A stretch of DNA of 64,000 nt from Hyphomicrobiales bacterium (GTDB lineage Bacteria > Pseudomonadota > Alphaproteobacteria > Rhizobiales > Rhizobiaceae), in contig UCHD01000005.1 in assembly GCA_900472175.1 (NCBI GenBank), forward strand, positions 62,001 through 126,000. Direction: 5' to 3'. A program made the translations under genes and the position numbers. Shown piece after piece: positions 37,916 to 47,059 of this stretch (positions within the stretch are counted from its first letter, which is position 1; each line of letters opens with the position of its first letter). Under the pieces are notes generated by a model, which saw only the letters and a program-made list of their open reading frames with translations, was not told the DNA's origin and did not search any database.

Positions 37916-39028
37916 ATGTCCTTTCTGAAAATCACAAACCTTCGCAAGTCCTATGGCTCGCTGGAAATCCTGAAAGATATCAATCTGGAAATCGACGAGG
38001 GCGGCTTCCTGGTGCTGGTCGGTCCGTCCGGTTGCGGCAAGTCGACCTTGCTCAACACCATTGCCGGGCTGGAGCCGATCACGTCAGGCGAAATCTCGAT
38101 CAACGGCAAGTCGGTGGCGGGCCTGCATCCCTCCAAGCGCGATATCGCCATGGTCTTCCAGTCCTATGCGCTCTATCCGAACATGACGGTGGCCGGAAAC
38201 ATCGCCTTTGGCATGGAAATCCGTGGCGTGCCGAAGGATGAGCGTGACAAGGCTATCAAGCAGGTTGCCGACATGTTGCAGATCGGCCATCTGCTCGACC
38301 GCAAGCCCAGCCAGCTCTCCGGCGGCCAGCGCCAGCGCGTCGCCATGGGCCGGGCGCTGGTGCGCAATCCGCAGGTCTTCCTGTTCGATGAACCGCTGTC
38401 CAATCTCGATGCGAAGCTGCGCGTCGATATGCGCACCGAGATCAAGCGCCTGCACCAGCGCATGAAGACGACGATCGTCTACGTCACGCACGACCAGATC
38501 GAGGCGATGACGCTGGCAACGAAGATCGCCGTTCTGAAGGACGGCATCCTGCAGCAATTCGGCACGCCTGCCGAAATCTACAACAATCCGGCCAATCTGT
38601 TTGTCGCGGATTTCATGGGGTCGCCAGCCATGAATCTGCTCACGGCCACGGTGGAGGGCGGCGGCAATGATCTGCGTGTCTCGCTGGTTCGACCAGATGC
38701 TGAGCCGTTGCATCTGCCGGTCGCCCAGGTGTCTGGCCTTGCCGCCTATAGCGGTAAGCAGGTTGTTTTCGGTATCCGGCCGGAAGCGCTGACCGATCCC
38801 GATGGCGCCGATCGCAACGCCCGCTCTCTGGTGGAAGGCGATTGCCTGATCGAAGTGGTGGAGCCAGCCGGTTCGGACACGTTCGCAGTCACCAAACTTG
38901 GCGGCAAGGAAGTGGTGGCGCGTCTGCGCGCCGACGCCCGTATCGCGCCCGGCCAAAATACCCGTCTGGCCTTCAATCTCGACAAGGCGGTATATTTCGA
39001 CCCGCAAAACCAGCAGCGCATCGGCTGA
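37916..39028 (+). CDS. Sugar ABC transporter ATP-binding protein (MalK/UgpC type)
   Basis: This 370-residue ATPase drives the importer and has all canonical motifs: GPSGCGKST, Q-loop FQSYALYPNM, signature LSGGQRQRVAMGRAL, Walker B LFDEPLSNLDAKLR and switch His in VTHDQIEAMTLA. The C-terminal 130 residues form a TOBE-type regulatory region. The intact motifs contrast with the paired ATPases at 3658-5897. It is followed eight bases later by a GMC oxidoreductase gene on the same strand, so import and oxidation are probably co-expressed. Confidence 0.93.
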   Translation: MSFLKITNLRKSYGSLEILKDINLEIDEGGFLVLVGPSGCGKSTLLNTIAGLEPITSGEISINGKSVAGLHPSKRDIAMVFQSYALYPNMTVAGNIAFGMEIRGVPKDERDKAIKQVADMLQIGHLLDRKPSQLSGGQRQRVAMGRALVRNPQVFLFDEPLSNLDAKLRVDMRTEIKRLHQRMKTTIVYVTHDQIEAMTLATKIAVLKDGILQQFGTPAEIYNNPANLFVADFMGSPAMNLLTATVEGGGNDLRVSLVRPDAEPLHLPVAQVSGLAAYSGKQVVFGIRPEALTDPDGADRNARSLVEGDCLIEVVEPAGSDTFAVTKLGGKEVVARLRADARIAPGQNTRLAFNLDKAVYFDPQNQQRIG

Positions 39029-39036
39029 GTTCCGTC

Positions 39037-40536
39037 ATGGTCAACCAGCCCGACATCGTCATCATCGGTTCCGGCATCGGCGGAGCGACGGTCGCTTCGG
39101 CGCTTGCCGGGTCGGGCGCACGCATCGCCATCCTCGAGCGCGGCGAGCGCCTTCCCGACACGCCGGAAACGCGCAGCTATAAATCCATCTTCGTTGATGG
39201 ACACTTCCGGCCAAAGGAGATGTGGCGCGAACCGGACGGGACGGCGTTCAATCCAGGGAATTTCTATTTCGTCGGAGGCAATTCCAAGCTCTTCGGCGCG
39301 GTCCTTCTGCGCTACCGCGCCGAGGACTTTACCGAAATGCAGCATCTCGGTGGTGTCTCGCCGGCCTGGCCCTTTCCCTACGAGGAACTGGAACCATGGT
39401 ACGGCAAGGCGGAACGGCTGTTCGAGGTGCGCGGCGAACTGGGACAGGACCCGACCGAGCCTGACCATTCGACGCCCTACTCTCACGGCCCGGTACCGGA
39501 CGAGCCCGCTATCGCCCGCGCCCGCGCCGAGTTGAAGGCGCAGGGACTGCATCCGGCGACATTGCCGCTCGGCGTCGATATCGACACCTGGCTGGCGGGC
39601 GGACGCACGCCGTGGGACGGCTTTCCCAACACGGGCAAGGGCAAGAAGGACGCCGAGACCGCTCCGCTCGCCGTCGCGCTGAAGGACCCGAATATCGAAC
39701 TGATCACCTCCGCTTATGTCGAGACGCTGGAGGCCGGCCCGCGCGGGCGGATCGAGGCGATCCAATACGTCCACAAAGGCGAGAAGAAACGACTGTCCCC
39801 GAAGCTGGTGATCCTGTCGGCCGGCGCGATCAATTCCGCCGCGATCCTGCTGCGCTCCGGCGACGGCAAGGGGCTTGCCAACCGTTCCGATCAGGTCGGC
39901 CGCAACTTCATGAACCATAATTGCAGCGCCATGCTGGCAATCAACCCGTTCCGGCGCAATGACAGCGTCTACCAGAAGACGCTGATGCTGAATGACTATT
40001 ACCTGACCGGTGGCCGGGATGGCCTGCCGCTCGGCAATGTCCAACTGCTCGGCAAGATCAACGGAGACATTCTCAAGGCCAATGCGCCGCGTTATGCGCC
40101 GCGCTTCGCACTCGACTTCATGGCCGGCCACGCGATCGACTGGTACATGATGACGGAGGATTTGCCGAACCCCGAAAGCCGGATCATGGTCGATGGCAAG
40201 GGCATCATCATGCAGTGGCGGCGCTCCAACATGGAGGCACTGTCCGGGCTTGAGGCGAAGATGCGCGCCCATTTCAAGGCGGCAGGCTATCCGATCGTGC
40301 TCTCCCAGCCTTTTGACAAGCGCACGCCATCGCACCAATGCGGCACGGTGCGCATGGGCACCGATCCGGACTTGGCGCCGCTCGATGTCCACTGCCGAGC
40401 CTTCGATCACCACAACCTGTTCGTCGTCGATGCCAGCTGCCTGCCGACATCGGCCGCCGTCAATCCGGCTTTGACCATCGCTGCACAGGCGTTGCGTGTC
40501 GCCGATCACATCATCGCGAAGGATCTGGCGGCATGA
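39037..40536 (+). CDS. GMC-family FAD oxidoreductase (first)
   Basis: This 499-residue flavoprotein of the glucose-methanol-choline family has the FAD motif IVIIGSGIGGATVASALAGSG at residues 7-27. The GMC C-terminal signature contains HQCGTVRMG (active-site His) and ends in NPALTIAAQALRVADHI. No Tat or Sec signal is visible, so it is probably cytoplasmic. It resembles the soluble GMC enzymes that oxidise sugars or glycosides. It starts eight bases after the ATPase gene, and its stop overlaps the SDR start as ATGA. The substrate is presumably what the importer brings in, or a derivative. Confidence 0.85.
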   Translation: MVNQPDIVIIGSGIGGATVASALAGSGARIAILERGERLPDTPETRSYKSIFVDGHFRPKEMWREPDGTAFNPGNFYFVGGNSKLFGAVLLRYRAEDFTEMQHLGGVSPAWPFPYEELEPWYGKAERLFEVRGELGQDPTEPDHSTPYSHGPVPDEPAIARARAELKAQGLHPATLPLGVDIDTWLAGGRTPWDGFPNTGKGKKDAETAPLAVALKDPNIELITSAYVETLEAGPRGRIEAIQYVHKGEKKRLSPKLVILSAGAINSAAILLRSGDGKGLANRSDQVGRNFMNHNCSAMLAINPFRRNDSVYQKTLMLNDYYLTGGRDGLPLGNVQLLGKINGDILKANAPRYAPRFALDFMAGHAIDWYMMTEDLPNPESRIMVDGKGIIMQWRRSNMEALSGLEAKMRAHFKAAGYPIVLSQPFDKRTPSHQCGTVRMGTDPDLAPLDVHCRAFDHHNLFVVDASCLPTSAAVNPALTIAAQALRVADHIIAKDLAA

Positions 40537-41306
40537 GTGATCTCAAGCGCCCTGTTGCCATTGTCACCGGCGGCCGCCGCGGCATCGGGCTTGGTATTGC
40601 CAAAGCGCTGGCGAAAACCGGTTTCGATATCGCTTTGACCGGTATCGGCGAGGCAAATCAGGTGTCCGGCGTGCTGGACGATCTCGCAGCACTTGGCGCG
40701 AAAGCGATCTTCCTGAAAGCGGATATCTCCGAATTGCCCGGCCATCAGGCGACGGTCGACGCGGTTCTGGCTGAGTTCGGCGGGATCGATTGCCTGGTCA
40801 ACAATGCGGGCATGGCATCGGTGGTGCGCGGCGACTTCCTTGATCTCGCCCCGGAAAACTTCGACACGATCAGCGGCACCAATCTGCGCGGCACGGTGTT
40901 TTTCACTCAGGCGGTGGTGAAGGCGATGCTGGCGGGCGGTGCCAAGGGGCCTCGCTCGGTCGTGAACATTACCTCCGTTTCGGCGGTGATGAGTTCGCCG
41001 GAGCGTCTGGACTATTGCATCAGCAAGGCGGGGCTTGCTGCCTTTTCGCAAGGGCTGGCACTGCGGCTAGCCGATACTGGCATCTCCGTTTTCGAAGTGC
41101 GGCCCGGCATCATCCGTTCCGATATGACGGCGGGTGTTTCCGCCAAATACGACGCGCTGATCGATGGCGGGCTGGTGCCGATGAAACGCTGGGGCGAGGC
41201 GGATGATATTGGCCGCATGGTCGCGGCATTGGCCAACGGCAGCTTCGGCTTTGCCACGGGCTCGGTTGTTAATGCCGATGGTGGGCTTTCGATCGGGCGG
41301 CTTTAG
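40533..41306 (+). CDS. Short-chain dehydrogenase/reductase, 3-ketoacyl-ACP-reductase-like
   Basis: This 257-residue SDR has TGGRRGIGLGIAKAL (cofactor glycine motif), NNAG, and a Ser/Tyr/Lys active site (NITSVSA and YCISK). The Arg pair after the glycine motif may favour NADPH. It is translationally coupled to the GMC gene (ATGA) and followed by a short family B repeat. It probably reduces or oxidises a sugar-derived ketone next to the GMC step; it is not clearly a fatty-acid enzyme. Confidence 0.88.
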   Translation: MSDLKRPVAIVTGGRRGIGLGIAKALAKTGFDIALTGIGEANQVSGVLDDLAALGAKAIFLKADISELPGHQATVDAVLAEFGGIDCLVNNAGMASVVRGDFLDLAPENFDTISGTNLRGTVFFTQAVVKAMLAGGAKGPRSVVNITSVSAVMSSPERLDYCISKAGLAAFSQGLALRLADTGISVFEVRPGIIRSDMTAGVSAKYDALIDGGLVPMKRWGEADDIGRMVAALANGSFGFATGSVVNADGGLSIGRL

Positions 41307-41326
41307 ACGGCGACCTGCTGGGAATT

Positions 41327-41390
41327 GCCCCTCACCCTAGCCCTCTCCCCGTTTACGGGGAGAAGGTACCCGATAGGGCGGATGAGGGGC
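41327..41390. repeat. Intergenic palindromic repeat, family B copy 2 (single unit)
   Basis: This 64-base unit runs from GCCCCTCACCCTAGCCCT to AGGGCGGATGAGGGGC, with the inner hairpin CTCCCCGTTTACGGGGAG. It is about half the length of the other two copies, so it seems to be one unit of a normally double element. It lies between the SDR and GMC genes inside the operon. Confidence 0.75.
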
Positions 41391-41426
41391 GGGCATCCCC
41401 TGGGTATTTGTTTTGAGGACGACGAC

Positions 41427-43082
41427 ATGACTTACGATTACATTATCACCGGTGCCGGGCCGGCCGGGTGCGTGCTTGCCAACCGGCTGACGGAGGACGC
41501 AGACGTCAAGGTGCTGCTGCTCGAGGCTGGCGGCAGCGACTGGAATCCGCTGTTTCATATGCCGGCCGGCTTTGCCAAGATGACCAAGGGCGTCGCCAGC
41601 TGGGGTTGGGAGACCGTGCCGCAGAAGCACATGAAGAACCGGGTTCTGCGCTATACGCAGGCCAAGGTGATCGGCGGCGGCTCGTCGATCAATGCGCAGC
41701 TTTACACGCGTGGCAATGCGGCCGATTATGATCTCTGGGCCAGCGAGGACGGCTGCACCGGCTGGGATTACCGCAACGTGCTGCCCTATTTTAAACGCTC
41801 GGAAGACAACCAGCGCTTTGCTGACGATTACCATTCCTATGGCGGACCGCTCGGCGTCTCCATGCCGGTGTCGGGCCTGCCGATTTGCGATGCCTATATC
41901 CGCGCGGGGCAGGAGCTCGGCATTCCCTACAATCACGATTTCAACGGCAAACAGCAGGCGGGCGTCGGCTTCTATCAACTGACCCAGCGCAATCGCCGCC
42001 GCTCGTCGGCCTCGCTTGCCTATCTCAATCCCATCCGCGATCGCAAGAACCTAACCGTCCGGCTCGGCGCGCGGGTGACGCGGATCGTGCTGGAGGGAAC
42101 GCGTGCCACCGGCGTCGAGGTCGCAACTGCTAAGGGATTGGAATTCATCCGCGCCGAACGCGAGGTGTTGGTCTCTTCCGGGGCTATCGGCTCGCCGAAA
42201 CTGCTGCAGCAATCGGGCATCGGCCCGGCCGATCATCTGCGTTCGGTTGGCGTCGATGTGAAGCATGACCTGCCGGGTGTCGGGAGCAACCTTCAGGACC
42301 ATCTCGACCTCTTCGTCATTTCCGAATGCACCGGCGATCACACCTATGACGGCGTCGCGAAACTTCACCGCACCGTCTGGGCCGGCCTGCAATATGTGCT
42401 GTTCCGCTCCGGCCCGGTCGCGTCGTCGCTGTTTGAGACCGGCGGCTTCTGGTATGCCGATCAGAATGCACGCTCACCCGATATCCAGTTCCATCTGGGG
42501 CTTGGCTCCGGAATCGAAGCCGGTGTCGAGAAGCTGAAGAATGCCGGTGTGACACTGAATTCTGCCTATCTGCATCCGCGTTCGCGCGGCACCGTCCGGC
42601 TGTCGTCTTCCGATCCGGCCGCAGCCCCATTGATTGATCCGAATTACTGGAGCGATCCGCATGATCGCAAGATGTCGTTGGAAGGCCTGAAAATCGCCCG
42701 CGAAATCTTCCAGCAGCAGGCGCTGAAACCCTTCATCATGGCCGAGCGCCTGCCGGGGCCGAAGGTGATGACCGATGACGAGCTGTTCGAATACGGTTGC
42801 GCCAATGCCAAGACCGATCATCATCCCGTCGGGACCTGCAAGATGGGAACCGGTGCTGACGCCGTGGTCGGGCTGGATTTGCGTGTGCATGGATTAGAGG
42901 GACTGCGCGTCTGCGACAGTTCGGTCATGCCGCGCGTTCCCTCTTGCAATACCAACGGGCCGACGATCATGATGGGTGAAAAGGGTTCGGACATTATCCG
43001 TGAGCGGCAACCACTGCCGGCCACCATCTTCAGCCATGAGCGCAACGATCAACGGCCGCGTGCGCGCGCCGATATCCGATAG
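41427..43082 (+). CDS. GMC-family oxidoreductase (choline-dehydrogenase/alcohol-dehydrogenase-like)
   Basis: This 551-residue FAD flavoprotein has [19 protein letters not shown] at the N-terminus and [14 protein letters not shown] as GMC signature 1. [17 protein letters not shown] is signature 2, and the active-site region includes [11 protein letters not shown]. The ATG after GAGGACGACGAC was chosen; upstream in-frame codons fall inside the family B repeat. It is much more similar to choline/alkanol dehydrogenases than to the other GMC protein of this operon, so two different alcohol oxidations are likely. The annotation as choline dehydrogenase itself is doubtful in this sugar context. Confidence 0.87.
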   Translation: MTYDYIITGAGPAGCVLANRLTEDADVKVLLLEAGGSDWNPLFHMPAGFAKMTKGVASWGWETVPQKHMKNRVLRYTQAKVIGGGSSINAQLYTRGNAADYDLWASEDGCTGWDYRNVLPYFKRSEDNQRFADDYHSYGGPLGVSMPVSGLPICDAYIRAGQELGIPYNHDFNGKQQAGVGFYQLTQRNRRRSSASLAYLNPIRDRKNLTVRLGARVTRIVLEGTRATGVEVATAKGLEFIRAEREVLVSSGAIGSPKLLQQSGIGPADHLRSVGVDVKHDLPGVGSNLQDHLDLFVISECTGDHTYDGVAKLHRTVWAGLQYVLFRSGPVASSLFETGGFWYADQNARSPDIQFHLGLGSGIEAGVEKLKNAGVTLNSAYLHPRSRGTVRLSSSDPAAAPLIDPNYWSDPHDRKMSLEGLKIAREIFQQQALKPFIMAERLPGPKVMTDDELFEYGCANAKTDHHPVGTCKMGTGADAVVGLDLRVHGLEGLRVCDSSVMPRVPSCNTNGPTIMMGEKGSDIIRERQPLPATIFSHERNDQRPRARADIR

Positions 43083-43091
43083 GAGCCTGCC

Positions 43092-43406
43092 ATGATCCGC
43101 CATTGTGTCTTCATCCGCTTCCAGTCAACCGTCGCCGATGCCGAGCGGCAATCGATCCTGTCTGATATTGTCGCGTTGCAGGCGTTGGTTCCCGGTTACC
43201 TGGCCTATACCGCTGGTGCCAATGTCAGTCCGGAAGGACTCGGCAAGGGCTATAACAGCGGATTCATCATCGATTTTGCCGATGCGGCGGCGCGCGATGC
43301 CTATCTTGTCCATCCGGCGCATGAAAAGGCGGGCGGCCGGATCGTTGCCGCGACCGAGGGCGGCGTCGATGGTGTCTTCGTCTATGATTTCGAGATTGCA
43401 GGCTGA
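43092..43406 (+). CDS. Dabb (stress-responsive alpha/beta barrel) domain protein
   Basis: This 104-residue ferredoxin-like dimeric barrel protein has the typical start IRHCVFIRF and the central GYNSGFIIDFADAAARDAYLVHPAH. Such proteins often sit in catabolic operons, and some catalyse dehydration or lyase steps, but most have no known reaction. It starts nine bases after the GMC gene and ends four bases before the glycerate kinase gene. Confidence 0.85.
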   Translation: MIRHCVFIRFQSTVADAERQSILSDIVALQALVPGYLAYTAGANVSPEGLGKGYNSGFIIDFADAAARDAYLVHPAHEKAGGRIVAATEGGVDGVFVYDFEIAG

Positions 43407-43410
43407 TTTG

Positions 43411-44679
43411 ATGATTGCTGCACCCCGTGCCTTCCTGACGAGCCTGTTTGAGGCAGCCGTCGAAGCGGCCGATCCATTGGCAGCGATCCGTGCTCATCTG
43501 CCGGAAAAGCCGAAAGGTCGCACGATCGTCGTCGGTGCCGGCAAGGCTGCAAGCCAGATGGCAGCGGCGTTCGAAAGCCTTTGGGATGGGCCACTGGAGG
43601 GCGCTGTCGTTGCGCGACATGGTCCGATCGCCGTGTGCGAGCGCATCCGCGTGCTGCAATCGGCCCATCCGGTGCCGGACGAGGCCGGACTTACAGGCTC
43701 GGCGGAATTGCTGCGGCTGGTTAAGGGGCTGACGCCGGACGATCTGGTGGTGGCGTTGGTTTCCGGTGGTGGCTCGTCGCTGTTGCCTGCACCGCCACAA
43801 GGTCTGACCTTGGCAGACGAAATTGCCGTCAACAAGGCGCTGCTTGCGTCCGGTGCGCCGATCTCGGCGATGAATGTGGTGCGCAAGCATGTCTCTCGCA
43901 TCAAGGGTGGGCGGCTGGCTTTTGCTGCCGCACCGGCCCGGGTCATCAGCTTGATCGTCTCCGACGTACCCGGCGATAATCCGGCCTTTGTCGCCTCCGG
44001 CCCGACGATTCCCGATATGTCCATGCCAGCCGAGGCTCTGGCCATCGTCAGCCGTTACGGCATGGCGCTGCCGGAAGCCGTGATGCAGCATCTGCGCTCG
44101 GAGCAGGCCGCTGCACCCACCCCCGATCATCCGGCATTTGGCAATCAACAGCAGCACGTCATCGCATCAGCCAGCGTCTCGCTGGAGGCAGCGGCCGCGA
44201 AAGCCCGCGCGCTGGGTGTCGAGGCGGTGATCCTGTCGGATGCGATCGAGGGGGAAGCGCGCGATATCGGCCGGATGCATGCGGCCATCGCCCGGGAAAC
44301 TGCGTTGCGCAACCGCCCGTTCTCAAAGCCGGTCGTGATCCTGTCCGGTGGCGAAACCACGGTAACGATTGCGGGCGATGCCTATGGCAAGGGCGGCCGC
44401 AATAGCGAGTTCCTGCTTTCGCTTGCGCTGGATATCGATGGTGTCGAAGGTGTTCATGCGTTGGCTGCCGATACAGACGGTATTGACGGGTCGGAGGACA
44501 ATGCCGGTGCCTTTGCCGACGGGTCGAGCGTAAGCCGGATGCGAGCGGCGGGCGCCGATCCCCGTGACCATCTGGCCCGCCACGATGCCTGGAGCGCATT
44601 CAGCGCCAGCTGTGATCTGTTCGTGCCCGGCCCGACCGGCACCAATGTCAATGATCTGCGGGCTATGCTGGTCGTCTAG
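43411..44679 (+). CDS. Glycerate 2-kinase (MOFRL family, GckA/TtuD type)
   Basis: This 422-residue enzyme phosphorylates glycerate and so connects a pathway ending in hydroxypyruvate, tartronate semialdehyde or glycerate to glycolysis. It has GAGKAASQMAAAFE near the N-terminus, VVRKHVSRIKGGRL in the middle, DVPGDNPAFVASGPT, and the MOFRL region LSGGETTVTI and GGRNSEFLLSLAL, with a final DTDGIDGSEDNAGA. The ATG four bases after the Dabb stop was chosen over an upstream in-frame start inside the Dabb gene. It ends the operon; no clear terminator follows. Substrate precision is limited to the family. Confidence 0.85.
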   Translation: MIAAPRAFLTSLFEAAVEAADPLAAIRAHLPEKPKGRTIVVGAGKAASQMAAAFESLWDGPLEGAVVARHGPIAVCERIRVLQSAHPVPDEAGLTGSAELLRLVKGLTPDDLVVALVSGGGSSLLPAPPQGLTLADEIAVNKALLASGAPISAMNVVRKHVSRIKGGRLAFAAAPARVISLIVSDVPGDNPAFVASGPTIPDMSMPAEALAIVSRYGMALPEAVMQHLRSEQAAAPTPDHPAFGNQQQHVIASASVSLEAAAAKARALGVEAVILSDAIEGEARDIGRMHAAIARETALRNRPFSKPVVILSGGETTVTIAGDAYGKGGRNSEFLLSLALDIDGVEGVHALAADTDGIDGSEDNAGAFADGSSVSRMRAAGADPRDHLARHDAWSAFSASCDLFVPGPTGTNVNDLRAMLVV

Positions 44680-44812
44680 CGGCCTGTCTGGCGGCATGGA
44701 ACCCGGTGCGGACGCTGTTCCTGCGCTGGAGGCGCGCCCGGCCATTTTTGCCAATCTGAAACCGGAACAAATCGGCAGCATGTCCGTTCCTGCCGTGTGG
44801 TGGAGGTGGCAT

Positions 44813-45730
44813 ATGTTCATTCGGTTGGGATTCGAGATCGGCATCAGTTGCAGTCAGCCAACCCCGATGATGACTTTTTTGTCGGTGGATCGTGCCAGAC
44901 GGGCCAATATTGTCAGCGAACTCGGGCCGATATCCGATCCCGTGGTGAAAATGGGCGAGGTGACCGATCCCTTCGGCAATGTCTGTATGCGCATGGTCGT
45001 ACCCGCAGGCGGTTTGCGTTTGAGCTACGATGCCGTGATCAAGGACAGTGGGCGGCCGGATGTGGTGAGCCGCAGCGCTCAGGCCGTGCCGGTCGAAAAC
45101 CTGCCGCCAGAATGCCTGCCGTATCTATCCGCCAGCCGCTATTGCGAAACCGATCGTTTCGGGGCGTTGGCGTGGCGCCTGTTCGGCGACGTGGAGCCGG
45201 GCTGGGCGCGCGTCCAGGCGATCTGCGACTATGTGCATGAACGCCTCACCTTCAGCTATGGTTATACGGCGACAATGCGCACTGCGATGGAGGCGCATGA
45301 AGAAAGGGCCGGGGTATGCCGTGACTATGCCCATCTTGCCGTGACGCTGTGCCGCTGCATGAACATGCCAGCGCGTTACGTCAACGGATACATGGGTGAT
45401 ATCGGCGCGGCGGACAATCCGGCGCCGATGGATTTCAATGCCTGGTTCGAGGTATTTCTCGATGACCGCTGGTATACGTTCGATGCCCGCCACAATGTGC
45501 CGCGCATTGGACGGATCGTTGTCGCCCGCGGCCGCGATGCCGCCGATATTCCGCTGATCCAGACGTTCGGCAAGCACGAATTGACGACCTTCAAGGTCTG
45601 GACGTCCAAGGAGGCGGACGGGGTTTTGACCAAACCGCACAGCCGGGCAGATGTCTCCCTTTTGACGCCCTGGTTTAGTGAACACTGGTCTCGCCTGGTC
45701 CAGCAGCGGGAGCTTGAGCGGAAACATTGA
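44813..45730 (+). CDS. Transglutaminase-like superfamily protein (possible cysteine protease fold)
   Basis: This 305-residue protein has the transglutaminase core motif AGVCRDYAHLAVTLCRCMNMPARYVNGYMGD, with the nucleophile Cys in GVCRDYAH. The second motif reads MDFNAWFEVFLDDRWYTFDARHN. The Asp is there, but the position where the core family usually has the catalytic His (H-x-W-x-E) is Asn. A beta-rich N-terminal domain of about 150 residues precedes the core. GGAGG is six bases before the ATG. It stands alone between operons. It may be a protease or a non-catalytic relative; the role is unknown. Confidence 0.8.
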   Translation: MFIRLGFEIGISCSQPTPMMTFLSVDRARRANIVSELGPISDPVVKMGEVTDPFGNVCMRMVVPAGGLRLSYDAVIKDSGRPDVVSRSAQAVPVENLPPECLPYLSASRYCETDRFGALAWRLFGDVEPGWARVQAICDYVHERLTFSYGYTATMRTAMEAHEERAGVCRDYAHLAVTLCRCMNMPARYVNGYMGDIGAADNPAPMDFNAWFEVFLDDRWYTFDARHNVPRIGRIVVARGRDAADIPLIQTFGKHELTTFKVWTSKEADGVLTKPHSRADVSLLTPWFSEHWSRLVQQRELERKH

Positions 45731-45902
45731 CGGTTCGGCAACGTTTTGGTGGCGGCGCATGCCCCCCAGGTCGGTTTTTTCACAGGCAGTGCAAAATGCA
45801 GAAAATAATATCTATAAACTTGGTGTAAAATATCCGAGAAAAACGCATGGCGCTGCGGCCGTGATGGCGGCAGACATCTGCAACACTCTCGTGGAGGACG
45901 AT

Positions 45903-46052
45903 ATGCAAGGTTCGAAACCAGTCATGCAGAAAAGTCCGGTGAGCTTTGGCGCGCATTCTGCGCCGCATTTTTCCTGGACGATGGCAGCGCAGGCCACTGC
46001 ATTGGCCGCTGCCTTCCTGTTCGTGACCGCGATGGTCTGCGGCGCGATTTGA
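45903..46052 (+). CDS. Small membrane protein of 49 residues
   Basis: The open frame has a good ribosome site (GGAGGA six bases before the ATG). It encodes a polar N-terminal half followed by a hydrophobic helix (about residues 25-48, TMAAQATALAAAFLFVTAMV) and a short tail. A terminator-like hairpin follows 35 bases after the stop. In-frame upstream ATGs around 45847-45862 would lengthen it but lack ribosome sites. No family is recognised. It may be a single-pass inner-membrane peptide of the kind often missed by annotation. Confidence 0.6.
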   Translation: MQGSKPVMQKSPVSFGAHSAPHFSWTMAAQATALAAAFLFVTAMVCGAI

Positions 46053-46086
46053 GCTTAACAGACAGCATAACATCGATATTTGCTTC

Positions 46087-46124
46087 AAGCCCCTGATCCC
46101 TCCGGATGCAGGGGCTTTGGTTTT
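46087..46124 (+). terminator. Rho-independent-like terminator after the small membrane protein
   Basis: AAGCCCCTG (46087-46095) pairs with CAGGGGCTT (46109-46117) as a nine-base perfect stem with a 13-base loop, followed by TTGGTTTTC. The T-tract is interrupted by GG, so termination may be partial. The rest of the gap up to 46308 shows no promoter that can be called with confidence. Confidence 0.6.
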
Positions 46125-46307
46125 CAGGACGCGCGCGACAGATGTTCGTGAACGGCGAGCCACATGCCATCTGAAGCCGGCGAATGCTCCGGATCTTTCC
46201 GTCGTGGCGCATAAACCGCAATCGGCGGCGGTAATGGACGGCCACATCGTCCCCCTTGCGGTCAGTCTCGCCGATATCGTAGCCTTGCCTGAGGGCAGGA
46301 ATTGAGC

Positions 46308-47042
46308 ATGCAACGCATTAGCGCCGACAAATGGTATGAGGTTAAGCGTCTCAATGACGATGTCTCCGCCATTTCCGAGCCGTTCATCCAGGAATTCTAC
46401 CGCTGCAATATCTGGCATGTGCGCGGCCGGGAGCGGGATATGCTGGTTGATAGCGGTATGGGCGTTGTTTCGCTCCGGGAATATGTGCCGCTGGTCACTG
46501 AACGCGAACTGATCGCGGTTGCCAGCCACACCCATTTCGATCACATCGGCTGCCATCACGAATTTGAATGCCGGGCCGTGCATGCGGCCGAGGCCGGTCT
46601 GCTCGCCAATCCGACGCGGGAAAACACGCTTGCCGATCCCTATGTCACGGACGACTTCTTCGAAGCCCTGCCGTCGGAGCCCTATTGCTCGAAATGTTAT
46701 GCGGTGAAGAAAGCGCCTGCGACGCGCATTCTTGACGACGGGGATATGATCGATCTTGGCGACCGCGTTTTCGAGGTCATTCATACGCCCGGCCACTCCC
46801 CCGGAGGTATTGCGCTTTACGAGAAAGCGACCGAAATTCTGTTCTCCGGCGATATCCTCTATGACGGTCCGCTGATCGAGGATACCTATCATTCCAATGC
46901 CGGAGACTATCTCGCTTCCATGGAGCGCCTGTTGAAAATTCCCGCCCGCATCGTGCATGGCGGTCATTTTCCCAGCTTCAGCGGTGAACGCTACCGCCAA
47001 TTGATCACCGATTGGCTGAATGAAAAACAGAAGACGATCTGA
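46308..47042 (+). CDS. Metallo-beta-lactamase-fold hydrolase
   Basis: This 244-residue metal-dependent hydrolase has the HTHFDHIG metal motif near residue 76, then HTPGHSPGG near 162, GDILYDG, and HGGHFPSF near the C-terminus. These supply the full set of ligands of a two-metal MBL site. No signal peptide is seen. It belongs to the glyoxalase II/lactonase-like majority of the fold, not to antibiotic lactamases. GGCAGGAATTGAGC precedes the ATG. It lies 17 bases before an aldehyde dehydrogenase gene, so the two probably act together, perhaps in aldehyde or thioester clearance. Confidence 0.85.
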   Translation: MQRISADKWYEVKRLNDDVSAISEPFIQEFYRCNIWHVRGRERDMLVDSGMGVVSLREYVPLVTERELIAVASHTHFDHIGCHHEFECRAVHAAEAGLLANPTRENTLADPYVTDDFFEALPSEPYCSKCYAVKKAPATRILDDGDMIDLGDRVFEVIHTPGHSPGGIALYEKATEILFSGDILYDGPLIEDTYHSNAGDYLASMERLLKIPARIVHGGHFPSFSGERYRQLITDWLNEKQKTI

Positions 47043-47059
47043 CGGGAAGGACAACAAGG

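Noticed and set aside
38746-40509. Minus-strand open frame of about 587 codons opposite the first GMC oxidoreductase
   Set aside because: It covers a complete GMC gene with an intact FAD motif on the plus strand; the antisense product is low-complexity and Arg/Gln/Asp-rich.
41427-43082. Annotation of the second GMC enzyme as choline dehydrogenase of a betaine pathway
   Set aside because: There is no betaine aldehyde dehydrogenase or BetI-type regulator next to it, and it lies in a sugar importer operon; only the family is supported.
46117-46305. Small open frame before the metallo-beta-lactamase-fold gene
   Set aside because: It overlaps the terminator hairpin, has no ribosome site and shows no hydrophobic or domain pattern.
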